From NCBI GenBank assembly GCA_041690495.1, contig JAWLHE010000011.1:94526-158525 (forward strand): 64,000 nt of DNA, given 5' to 3'. The translations under genes were made by a program, and so were the position numbers. Positions 38,745 through 45,981 of this stretch are shown here, piece by piece; position 1 is the stretch's first letter, and each line of letters starts with the position of its first letter. This DNA is from DATAAP01 sp041690495. GTDB lineage: Bacteria; Pseudomonadota; Alphaproteobacteria; CACIAM-22H2. The notes beneath the pieces were generated by a model, which ran no database searches, was not told the DNA's origin, and was given only the letters and a program-made list of their open reading frames with translations.

Positions 38745-38813
38745 AGCCGCTGACGGGCGGCGCGCCGATGTGCTAACAGGCAGTTCATTGCGGCCTGCCA
38801 CGGAATCGAAGAA

Positions 38814-39197
38814 ATGATCGGATTCGTCCTGCGCGTGGTCATCGTGATGGTCGGGCTGTGGCTCGCCTCCGAACTGGTGCCGGGCATCCGGATCGATGGC
38901 GGCTGGACGCTTTTCGGCGCCGCACTGGTCCTGGGGCTCGTCAATGCCGTCGTGCGGCCGGTGGTGGTCCTGCTGACCCTGCCGGTGACGATCCTGACGC
39001 TCGGGCTGTTCCTGCTCGTGATCAACGCGGCATTGCTCGGGCTTGTAGCGGCGCTGTTCAGCGGATTTCACATCGCCGGGTTCGGTTCGGCCGTGCTCGG
39101 CTCGATCATCGTCAGCATCACCAGCTGGATCGCGTCCTGGCTCATCGGACCGCGCGGCCGCATCGATGTCGTCATGGTGCGCTCCGAGCGGCGATAG
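38814..39197 (+). CDS. Phage-holin-family-IV-type membrane protein
   Basis: A 127-residue membrane protein of the YvlD/mycobacterial-type 'phage holin family 4' group. It has about four hydrophobic helices and the family motif NAVVRPVVVLLTLPVTILTLGLFLLVINAALL. Despite the name it is a common chromosomal protein and is not evidence for a prophage. Function is unknown. It stands between the PQQ-type enzyme gene and the TPR protein gene on the same strand. Confidence 0.87.
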   Translation: MIGFVLRVVIVMVGLWLASELVPGIRIDGGWTLFGAALVLGLVNAVVRPVVVLLTLPVTILTLGLFLLVINAALLGLVAALFSGFHIAGFGSAVLGSIIVSITSWIASWLIGPRGRIDVVMVRSERR

Positions 39198-39292
39198 GGA
39201 CCGGCCTCGCCGCCAGGAAAACGGCTTGGTGCAACAATGCAGCGTGCAAGCCGGGCGCGCGCAGGGCAAATTGGGGCCGAGGGTGGACGGGG

Positions 39293-40417
39293 GTGGATGG
39301 ATTGGCGCGCAACTATTGCGGCCTGAGGGTTTCTGTGATCGGCACGCCGGAGCGTTTTCCGGTGGCCCGCCTTCAGCGCGCGCTGGAGCGGCGCGGCGCC
39401 GTCTTGTCCCGCCGGATCGAGACGGACACGCATCTGACAGTGATCGCCCATGGCGCGGTCGGCCGGCTGGCAACGGGACGCCTGCCAACGGTCATCTTCC
39501 AGGCCGGCTCGGATGTGCTGACCGAGCACCAGTTCCTGCGAGAGATCGGCCTTCTCGCGATACCGCCGGGAAAGTCCTGCGAGTATGACCGTACCGCCTT
39601 CGCGGCCGCGAGCCGGCTGACGCGCAAGGAGCGCTTCTGGCTCGAGCTGTTCGACGTCATCGAGCCGCAGGATGGCGGATACGACTTCCACGATCTTATC
39701 CTGGCGCGGCAGATCAAGAGCCTGATCGAGGCCGGCGTGCGACTTCCCTGCATCATCGGCGCCGCGAACGCATTTCGCCGCGCGGCGCGGCGCGACTCGC
39801 TCAAGCAGCTTGGCTGCGGCGCGACCGCAAATGGCGAACTTGTCGTCCGTGTGGGATCCTGGCTTGCCGCAATCGAGGACCGGCAGCAACTGCCCTTTCA
39901 GGAGCATGACATGCCGCTGGCCGGCTATCTCTATGACGAAGCCGGAGCGGCCGGGCGCGCCGGCAACTGGGCAGCCGCCGAGCGGCTCTACCGCCAGTGC
40001 GCGCAGATCGATCCTAATGACGCGATCGCAGTTCTGAACCGCGCCGAAGCCGTACGCGAGCAGGGCCGCAGGCAGGAAGCCGCCGCGCTGCTCCTGACCG
40101 CCGCCGAGATCGATCCTCTACTGGCCGATGCCTGGTACGGACTTGCGCGACTCGCGCGCGAAAAAGGGAACACGGGCGACCTGCGGAAATACCTCGAGCG
40201 TACATTGCTGTGCGAGCCGGATCACGCGGACGCCGCCTACGAGCTCGCCGTGCTCTGCCTCGACGCCGGCGACATGAAACGCGCCGTGCCCCTCTTCGAC
40301 CTGGCGGCGCAGGAGCCGGTCAACGAGCGTGCGCGCGCCGCCCGCAAGGCCGCCGCGCTATGCCGCATGCAGGCGGCGACGGCAACGCCGGACAAGGAAA
40401 TGGCGGCCCTGCCCTGA
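39293..40417 (+). CDS. BRCT-like / HTH-like / TPR multidomain protein
   Basis: A protein of about 374 residues with three parts. The N-terminus (RVSVIGTPERFPVARLQRALERRGAVLSRRIETDTHLTVIAH) resembles a BRCT-type fold. The middle (YDFHDLILARQIKSLIEAGVRLPCIIGAANAFRRAAR) resembles a MerR-like helix-turn-helix. The C-terminal 150 residues carry three or four tetratricopeptide repeats (AGRAGNWAAAERLYRQCAQIDPNDAIAVLNRAEA and following). Start is a GTG at 39293 or TTG at 39302. The architecture recurs in rhizobia to my knowledge but has no assigned function. The stop is 31 bp from the convergent soxA stop. Confidence 0.7.
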   Translation: MDGLARNYCGLRVSVIGTPERFPVARLQRALERRGAVLSRRIETDTHLTVIAHGAVGRLATGRLPTVIFQAGSDVLTEHQFLREIGLLAIPPGKSCEYDRTAFAAASRLTRKERFWLELFDVIEPQDGGYDFHDLILARQIKSLIEAGVRLPCIIGAANAFRRAARRDSLKQLGCGATANGELVVRVGSWLAAIEDRQQLPFQEHDMPLAGYLYDEAGAAGRAGNWAAAERLYRQCAQIDPNDAIAVLNRAEAVREQGRRQEAAALLLTAAEIDPLLADAWYGLARLAREKGNTGDLRKYLERTLLCEPDHADAAYELAVLCLDAGDMKRAVPLFDLAAQEPVNERARAARKAAALCRMQAATATPDKEMAALP

Positions 40418-40447
40418 TACGCGCCCCGCAATCGATCCTTGTCCCGG

Positions 40448-41245
40448 CTACGGCCGCACCGCAGGCGTCTCCAGCGCAAGGCCCCGCGCGCGTTCCATCA
40501 GGTACAGTTCCAGGTCAATGTATTCCTGGGCGCCGTAGGCGTACGGCTCAGCGCGCACGCCGGTCAGGCAGTTGCGCAGACGCCGCTGCAGCGATCCCAT
40601 TGCCTGCCATTCGAGACGGTAAATGGGATATCCCGTGGGATGGGCCTGGGGAATGACGCTGCCGCCGAGGCGCTCGCCCCACAGATCGTCGTGGCATTGC
40701 GCGCAGGAAAAATGCAACTGCCCCAGCCGTTCGTTGAACAGGCGCCGTCCGTTCTCGCGAAACGGTGCAAGCCGTTCGTCGCTGTCGGGCGCGATTGCCA
40801 TGCCGCGGGACTGGTTCGCGACATAGGCGACGAGGCCGAGCAGTTCCGGAGTCTCGTGGCCGAACGGTGGTGCATCCTGGTGGCGGACCCGGCAGGCGTT
40901 GACGCGGCCCTGGAGGTCGATCGCGCGCGCCTCCCGAATGTCGTAGGTCGGATAGCGCGCGGCGACTCCGCGCATGCTTGCAGCCGCTTCGCCGTGGCAG
41001 TCGGCGCAGGACCGGTTCGCGCTTCCGGCCTTGCGGCGCCACAGCGCCTCGCCTTCCAGCAGCCACAGCATGCCGGGATTGAGCGTATCGTCGCGCTGCA
41101 TGGCCTTGGTCGCGTCGCTCATGAAGTCGAACCCGGACCGCCGCTCCTCCCGCGGCATCTCCCCGGCCGCCGCCGCGGCGAACAGGAGCCCTCCCGCGGC
41201 AAGGACGCCCAACCATCGCCGCAGGGGGCGCATGACGATCATCAT
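40448..41245 (-). CDS. soxA: SoxA, diheme c-type cytochrome
   Basis: A 265-residue SoxA: signal peptide residues 1-28, then two haem c sites (CADCH and CAQCH) and the SoxA C-terminal block NCLTGVRAEPYAYGAQEYIDLELYLMERARG with its active-site Cys ligand. SoxXA normally couples thiosulfate or related sulfur oxidatively to the SoxYZ carrier Cys in the periplasm. The ATG at 41245 overlaps the soxZ stop as ATGA. It is last of six genes in the ior-sox operon. Both haem sites are kept. Confidence 0.93.
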   Translation of the reverse strand: MMIVMRPLRRWLGVLAAGGLLFAAAAAGEMPREERRSGFDFMSDATKAMQRDDTLNPGMLWLLEGEALWRRKAGSANRSCADCHGEAAASMRGVAARYPTYDIREARAIDLQGRVNACRVRHQDAPPFGHETPELLGLVAYVANQSRGMAIAPDSDERLAPFRENGRRLFNERLGQLHFSCAQCHDDLWGERLGGSVIPQAHPTGYPIYRLEWQAMGSLQRRLRNCLTGVRAEPYAYGAQEYIDLELYLMERARGLALETPAVRP

Positions 41246-41562
41246 GAAACGGTGATTGTCGCCGTCTCGGTCTGGTTGAAGCCGTTGTCGCCCTGCCACG
41301 TGAAGGTCAGGGTACCGGTCTCGGTGACGACGGTCGAGAAGGCGATGAACGGGTTCGCCGACATGGCCGGAAACAGGTCGGCGCGGAAGATCTCGACGCC
41401 GTTGTAGCTGCAGGTGAAGCGGCGGATGATGTCGCGCGGCAGCGGCCGCCCGTCCGCGCCGGCGCGGTAGCCTGTCTCCATCGGGTGCGAGATCAGGGTC
41501 TTGATCTCGATGACCTCCCCGGGCTTGGCATGCTCCGGAACGGTGATCAGGACACGCGCCAT
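41242..41562 (-). CDS. soxZ: SoxZ sulfur-carrier partner
   Basis: A 106-residue SoxZ, an immunoglobulin-like subunit that pairs with SoxY. Family features are VPEHAKPGEVIEIKTLISHPMETGYR, PRDIIRRFTCSYNGVEIFRADLFPAMSANPFIAF and the C-terminal FTWQGDNGFNQTETATITV. It has no signal peptide, as usual; it is exported as a complex with SoxY by the Tat route. It lies 3 bp after soxY and overlaps soxA. Confidence 0.95.
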   Translation of the reverse strand: MARVLITVPEHAKPGEVIEIKTLISHPMETGYRAGADGRPLPRDIIRRFTCSYNGVEIFRADLFPAMSANPFIAFSTVVTETGTLTFTWQGDNGFNQTETATITVS

Positions 41563-41565
41563 GGC

Positions 41566-42030
41566 TCAGCCCTCGATGCAAGCAGCGAGCGTCACGATCA
41601 CGTCGGCGCTGTCCGACCAGAACGTGCCATCGCTGAGCGCTGCGATCGCGGTGACTTTCTGCGAAGTCGCGAGGCGCATGCGGGTTGCGATTTCGGCGCG
41701 GCCCGCGCGCGGCCCGAGATGGAAGATCGCTACATTCGGCTGCGGATTCTTCTCGTTGAAGACCGCAATCGCCTTGACGTGATCGGCCTCCGTCATCGGG
41801 CTATCCACTTTCAGGGTGACCGGTGCGGCGTTGCCGTTCTCGACCAGGGCGGGAATCTCGAGCTTGACCCTGCCGGAACGAACGACCGCCTCGCCGACAA
41901 AGTCGCGAATGACCGATGCCATGTCGGGCGCGTCGGCGCGTGCCGGCCGTACCAACGCGACCGCGAGGAGCCCTGCCCCGGTCAGAAGCACCTGGCGCCG
42001 CGTAGCACGGGTGATCGGTACTGCGTCCAT
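41566..42030 (-). CDS. soxY: SoxY sulfur-carrier protein with variant C-terminus
   Basis: A 154-residue SoxY with an N-terminal Tat-type signal (ATRRQVLLTGAGLLAVAL) and the SoxY beta-sandwich (VKLEIPALVENGNAAPVTLKVDSPM, KAIAVFNEKNPQPNVAIFHLGPRAGRAEIATRMRLATSQKVTAIA). The carrier Cys near the end sits in VTLAACIEG, not in the glycine-rich GGCGG swinging arm of canonical SoxY. A ribosome site GGAGG lies 5 bases before the ATG. It partners with SoxZ. The altered arm suggests a modified role or substrate, which is inference. Confidence 0.9.
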   Translation of the reverse strand: MDAVPITRATRRQVLLTGAGLLAVALVRPARADAPDMASVIRDFVGEAVVRSGRVKLEIPALVENGNAAPVTLKVDSPMTEADHVKAIAVFNEKNPQPNVAIFHLGPRAGRAEIATRMRLATSQKVTAIAALSDGTFWSDSADVIVTLAACIEG

Positions 42031-42046
42031 CCGGGCCTCCGGTCCC

Positions 42047-42532
42047 TCAATCACGTAACGTCACAAGGAAGGCAATGACGTCCTCGATTTCCTCTGCCGA
42101 CAGGACCGGCCTGTTCTGCCAGGCGCGCCCGACACGCGTCAGGTGATCGATGCGGTAGTAGGACGGCATGATCGTGCCCGGATTGAGGCGGCTGCTGTCG
42201 ACCAGGCGGAGCCGGAGCTGTCCCTCCGACCATCGCGATCCGGCGCCCCGCAGGTCGGGCGCAAGGCTCCCCTGGAAGCGCTCCTCCGGAAAGGGGCCGG
42301 TATGGCAGAGCAGGCACAGCCCGGCCTGACGGTTCACGACGATGGCGCGACCGCGGGCCGGATCGCCCGGCTCCCCCGTGAGCGAGTTCGGAATGGCGTC
42401 ACTGACAATGGCGAAGCTGCGCAGCGGTTTCGCAGCGGACCACGCCGCCCCGGCAATCACAACGATGGCCGCAAAAAGCCACGCGTAGCGGCGATGCGGA
42501 GGCAGGGTGACCCCACCTCCGCTTGCACTCAT
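42047..42532 (-). CDS. soxX: SoxX, monohaem c-type cytochrome
   Basis: A 161-residue SoxX with an N-terminal membrane-type signal (YAWLFAAIVVIAGAAW) and one haem c site in GRAIVVNRQAGLCLLCHTGPF, followed by SLAPDLRGAGSRWSEGQLRLRLVDSSRLNPGTIMPSYYRI with the distal Met. The C-terminal VGRAWQNRPVLSAEEIEDVIAFLVTL is typical of SoxX. It should pair with SoxA. It lies 23 bp after the large molybdenum-hydroxylase subunit and 16 bp before soxY. Alternatively it could be the electron acceptor of that hydroxylase. Confidence 0.92.
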   Translation of the reverse strand: MSASGGGVTLPPHRRYAWLFAAIVVIAGAAWSAAKPLRSFAIVSDAIPNSLTGEPGDPARGRAIVVNRQAGLCLLCHTGPFPEERFQGSLAPDLRGAGSRWSEGQLRLRLVDSSRLNPGTIMPSYYRIDHLTRVGRAWQNRPVLSAEEIEDVIAFLVTLRD

Positions 42533-42555
42533 CCTTCCGCCGCGATCGTCGCTTC

Positions 42556-44751
42556 TCACGCCTTTCTCAGGTCGTGGTGCTTCAGCGGCAGGTCGCGGAT
42601 GCGCTTGCCGGTCGCAGCGAAGATCGCGTTGAGCACCGCCGGCGCCGCCACTGCTATGGTCGGTTCGCCGACACCGCCCCAGAACCCGCCAGACGGCATC
42701 ACGATGGCCTCGACCTCGGGCATCGCATCCATCCGCAACATCTCGTAAGTATCGAAGTTCTCCTGCTCCATCCGGCCGCCGGCAACCGTGCACTCCTGAT
42801 AGAGCGCCGCCCCCAAGCCATAGACGAAGGAGCCTTCGACCTGGGCCGCGATCTGCTGTGGATTGACGGCATGCCCCGGATCCGTCGCCGCGACGATGCG
42901 GTGGATCTTCAGCGCTCCGTCGGTCACCGAAACCTCGGCGCACGCTGCGACATAGCTGCCGAACCCCATCGTATGGGCCAGGCCGCGATGGACGCCGGCC
43001 GGCGCCGGCTTGCCCCAGCCGCTCTTCTCCGCGACGGCATTGAGTACCGCAAGATGTTTGGGACTGTTCCCCAGCAGCTTCCGCCGGAACTCGAGAGCGT
43101 CGATGCCAGCCGCATGCGCCAGCTCATCCATGAAGCATTCGAGATAAATGGTGTTGTGGTTGAGGTTGACGCCGCGCCAGAAGCCGGGCGGCACCGGCGG
43201 GTTGCGCATCGCATGGTCGATCAGCAGGTTCGGAATCGCGTATCCGAGCGACGCCTCGGGTCCGGGCGGATTGAGGCCCTGGAAGACGACGGGATCCTTT
43301 CCGTTCCGAATGTTCTGCGGAAAGATTCCGGCGACGATCGACTGACCGGAGATGCGCATGTGCAGCGCGGTCAAATTACCTTGAGCATCGAGCCCGCCGA
43401 CCAGCTTGCACCGCGTCACCGGGTGATACCGGCCGTGCAGCATGTCCTCCTCGCGCGACCAGATCAGTTTGATCGGCGTGCCCGGCATCTCCTTGGCAAT
43501 CGCGACGACCTGGCGGACCCAATCGTGCACCGCACCGCGCCGGCCGAAGCCGCCGCCGAGGTGAATCTTGTGGACGTCGCAATTTCTCGGCGACAGTCCA
43601 CTTGCCTCGGCGGTCGCGGCGAGAGCCGCCTCGCCATTCTGCGTCGGTGTCCACACTTCGCAGCGGTCGCCGGTAAACAGCGCCGTCGCGTTCATCGGCT
43701 CCATCGTCGCGTGGTTTTGATACGGGTAGGAATAGACCGCCTCGATCTTCTTCGCCGCCGAGGCGAGCGCCGCATGCACGTCGCCTGCCTGATTGCCGAC
43801 CACTGCATCCTTGGCATCGAGGCCGGCCTTGAGCCATTCGGCGATGCTGGCGCTCGATACGTCCTTGTTCGGCCCTTCGTCCCATTCGATCGGCAATTTG
43901 GCGAGCGCCGAATTGGCGCGCCACCATGTGTCGGCAACGACCGCAACCGCGCTGTCGCCGACCTGTACGACTTTCTTCACGCCCGGCATGCCCTGCACGG
44001 CGGCGGCATCGAAGCTCTTCACCTTGCCGCCAAAAACCGGACAGTCCTTGATCGCGGCATTGAGCATCCCGGGCAGCTTCAGATCAGTGCCGTAGACCTG
44101 CTTCCCGGTCAGCTTCTCGGCCGTGTCGAGCCGCTTCACCGGCTTGCCGGCGAGTTTCCAGTCCTTCGGATCCTTGAGCGGCACGTTCTTCGGCGGATCG
44201 ACCATGGCGGCCGCCGCGGCAACCTTGCCGAAGGTGGTCGTACGGCCGGTCGGCGTGTGCGTGATCACGCTGTTCTCCGCGCGGCACTGCGACGCCGGAA
44301 CGTTCCACTCGTTTGCCGCGGCCTGGATCAGCATGTGGCGTGCGGTCGCGCCCCCCCTGCGCACGTAGTCGTGCGATTCGCGCACGCCGCGGCTGCCGCC
44401 GGTGGAGAAGTTGCCCCACACGCGATTGCGCGCAAGGTTCTGACCCGGTGTCGGATATTCCGTCGTCACTTTGGACCAGTCGCATTCAAGTTCCTCGGCG
44501 ACGAGCTGGGCGAGGCCGGTCAGCGTGCCCTGCCCCATCTCGGAACGGGCGATGCGGATCACCACGGTATCGTCTGCCTGCACGACCACCCAGGCATTGA
44601 TCTCGCCGGGAACGGCCTGCGCCAACGCCCCCCTGCCGAACGGCACATGGAAACCGAGAGACAGACCGCCGGCCACGGCGGCGGAGCCGACCAGGAAAAT
44701 TCGGCGCGAAACCTCGGGCTGATGCACGACTTCTTGTCCTGTCATCGTCAT
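42556..44751 (-). CDS. Molybdenum hydroxylase large subunit, IorB-like, Tat-exported
   Basis: A 731-residue molybdopterin-binding subunit of the xanthine oxidase family, nearest to isoquinoline 1-oxidoreductase beta (IorB) and related periplasmic aldehyde oxidoreductases. The N-terminus has a Tat signal, SRRIFLVGSAAVAGGL. Mo-cofactor motifs include RSEMGQGTLTGLAQLVAEELECDW, HKIHLGGGFGRRGAVHDWVRQVV, PGFWRGVNLNHNTIYLECFMDELAH and the C-terminal GGFWGGVGEPTIAVAAPAVLNAIFAATG, with the active Glu in VGEP. GGGAGG precedes the ATG. Substrate unknown; it sits upstream of soxX in the same operon. Confidence 0.9.
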   Translation of the reverse strand: MTMTGQEVVHQPEVSRRIFLVGSAAVAGGLSLGFHVPFGRGALAQAVPGEINAWVVVQADDTVVIRIARSEMGQGTLTGLAQLVAEELECDWSKVTTEYPTPGQNLARNRVWGNFSTGGSRGVRESHDYVRRGGATARHMLIQAAANEWNVPASQCRAENSVITHTPTGRTTTFGKVAAAAAMVDPPKNVPLKDPKDWKLAGKPVKRLDTAEKLTGKQVYGTDLKLPGMLNAAIKDCPVFGGKVKSFDAAAVQGMPGVKKVVQVGDSAVAVVADTWWRANSALAKLPIEWDEGPNKDVSSASIAEWLKAGLDAKDAVVGNQAGDVHAALASAAKKIEAVYSYPYQNHATMEPMNATALFTGDRCEVWTPTQNGEAALAATAEASGLSPRNCDVHKIHLGGGFGRRGAVHDWVRQVVAIAKEMPGTPIKLIWSREEDMLHGRYHPVTRCKLVGGLDAQGNLTALHMRISGQSIVAGIFPQNIRNGKDPVVFQGLNPPGPEASLGYAIPNLLIDHAMRNPPVPPGFWRGVNLNHNTIYLECFMDELAHAAGIDALEFRRKLLGNSPKHLAVLNAVAEKSGWGKPAPAGVHRGLAHTMGFGSYVAACAEVSVTDGALKIHRIVAATDPGHAVNPQQIAAQVEGSFVYGLGAALYQECTVAGGRMEQENFDTYEMLRMDAMPEVEAIVMPSGGFWGGVGEPTIAVAAPAVLNAIFAATGKRIRDLPLKHHDLRKA

Positions 44752-44762
44752 CTTTGCCTCCC

Positions 44763-45224
44763 TCAACCAGTCTGACCGCGATCGGCGGCGAGCTTGATCG
44801 CGGCACGGACCCGGTTGTAAGTGCCGCATCTACAAATGTTCGTGATCTCGCTGTTGATGTCGTCGTCCGTAGGCTTGGGGTTCTGTTGCAGAAAGGCTGC
44901 AACCGACATGATCATCCCAGCTTGGCAGTAGCCGCATTGCGGGACGTCGAGCTCGGCCCACGCCTTCTGCACCGGATGCGAGCCGTCCGCGGACAGCCCT
45001 TCTATGGTGACGATCTTCTGATCTTCGGTGAAGGCAGAGACAGGCAGCGAGCAGGAACGCGTTGCGACTCCATCGACATGTACCGTGCAGGCCCCACATT
45101 GCGCTATGCCGCAGCCGTATTTCGTGCCGGTAAGGCCGATCTGCTCGCGGAGCGCCCACAACAGCGGCGTATCCGGCTCGACCTCGACATCCACGACCTT
45201 TCCGTTCACGTTCAGTAGCGCCAT
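44763..45224 (-). CDS. Molybdenum hydroxylase (2Fe-2S) subunit, IorA-like
   Basis: A 153-residue two-cluster iron-sulfur subunit: plant-type ferredoxin ligands in GCGIAQCGACTVHVDG, then the second cluster in CGYCQAGM and CRCGTYNRVRAAI. It partners with the IorB-like subunit, from which it is separated by 11 bp. The start at 45224 (MALLNVNG) has GGGAG at suitable spacing; a short in-frame extension upstream exists. It has no signal peptide, as expected when co-exported with its Tat-signal partner. First gene of the ior-sox operon. Confidence 0.92.
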   Translation of the reverse strand: MALLNVNGKVVDVEVEPDTPLLWALREQIGLTGTKYGCGIAQCGACTVHVDGVATRSCSLPVSAFTEDQKIVTIEGLSADGSHPVQKAWAELDVPQCGYCQAGMIMSVAAFLQQNPKPTDDDINSEITNICRCGTYNRVRAAIKLAADRGQTG

Positions 45225-45248
45225 GGCATTGTCTCCCAGTTGAGTCAT

Positions 45249-45600
45249 CGGCCGCAGGCAGCGCGCACGGGATCACCGGCAGCGCGGCATCCTGCATTAA
45301 TTAATATTAACCCCGACCGGCCGCGCTCGGCTAGACGTCGCGCCACGGATGCGCATCCACATTGGCAGTTTCGCGGGAGTTACCGCTGAAACTCGGACAT
45401 GCGAATGGCGACCGGAATTAAGCCGGTGCCGGCCCACTCCCGCATCCGGATGTATTGCGGAAATTGGTTGGCGGCCCGTTCAGGACGTGCCGGATTCCAC
45501 GCCTGATGATCGCTCGAACTCGGCCACCGCGCGGCAGACATCCCGGGCATCGCGGGCGACGCACAGCGGCGTCGCGCCAGACCAAGGACCGAGCGGCCGC
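45249..45600. promoter_or_regulatory. Upstream region of ior-sox operon with A/T palindrome
   Basis: This 352-bp gap has no supported gene. At 45297-45310 lies TTAATTAATATTAA, containing perfect palindromes TTAATTAA and TTAATATTAA; this is striking in such G+C-rich DNA and lies 73-86 bp upstream of the first ATG of the operon. It may be the promoter's upstream or -10 region or a regulator site. Confidence 0.45.
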
Positions 45601-45876
45601 CTACTTGTCGCGCAGGACGATGCGGCCGTGATGCTTGTTCATGCGCATGCCGGGGGTCGACCCCCGCTGCGGACGCGCCTTCACCTCGACCGGGAAACCT
45701 TGAAGGACCCGCGGCGCCTTGCCGCTGACCCGGGCCAGCGCATCGTCATTGCAGAACACGACGATCGCATGCGAGTCGCCTCTCGGCTGTGCCATGACAG
45801 TTGCGGTTGCGCCGGTCTCTCCAAGAATCACGCGCAGCTTTTCGGCGGCTTGAAGAGCGATGCGTTCGTTGGACAT
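45601..45876 (-). CDS. Small conserved-looking protein of unknown function
   Basis: A 91-residue soluble protein. It has a helical first half (ALQAAEKLRVILGETGATATVMAQPRGD), an internal strand SHAIVVFCNDDAL with one Cys, and a basic C-terminus (KARPQRGSTPGMRMNKHHGRIVLRDK). No family is recognised and no signal peptide is present. The ribosome site is weak. It follows the same direction as the ior-sox operon but lies upstream of it. Confidence 0.55.
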   Translation of the reverse strand: MSNERIALQAAEKLRVILGETGATATVMAQPRGDSHAIVVFCNDDALARVSGKAPRVLQGFPVEVKARPQRGSTPGMRMNKHHGRIVLRDK

Positions 45877-45981
45877 GTTCGACCTGCTGATTCTCTCGTT
45901 GATTCGCGGGCCGAGGGTTCTAGCACATAAACACTTCCAACTCGCCCTTTTGAATCCGACTCCCTCCGACCCCCGCCCCGA

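Noticed and set aside
38814..39197. Prophage signal suggested by the holin-family membrane protein
   Set aside because: No integrase, terminase, capsid or lysin gene is present, and this holin-like family is common on chromosomes.
42047..42532. SoxX read as the cytochrome subunit of the IorAB-type enzyme rather than Sox
   Set aside because: The single haem, the PGTIMPSYYRI block and the adjacent soxYZA fit SoxX better than the larger multihaem subunits of those enzymes, although a double role is possible.
42523..44775. Long + strand frame opposite the molybdenum-hydroxylase gene
   Set aside because: Antisense shadow of a clear coding sequence; no start signal or recognisable domain.
45400..45600. 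Short minus-strand frame ending in ARDARDVCRAVAEFERSSGVESGTS
   Set aside because: It looks somewhat protein-like, but has no start codon before it runs into the out-of-frame 91-residue gene, and no ribosome site.
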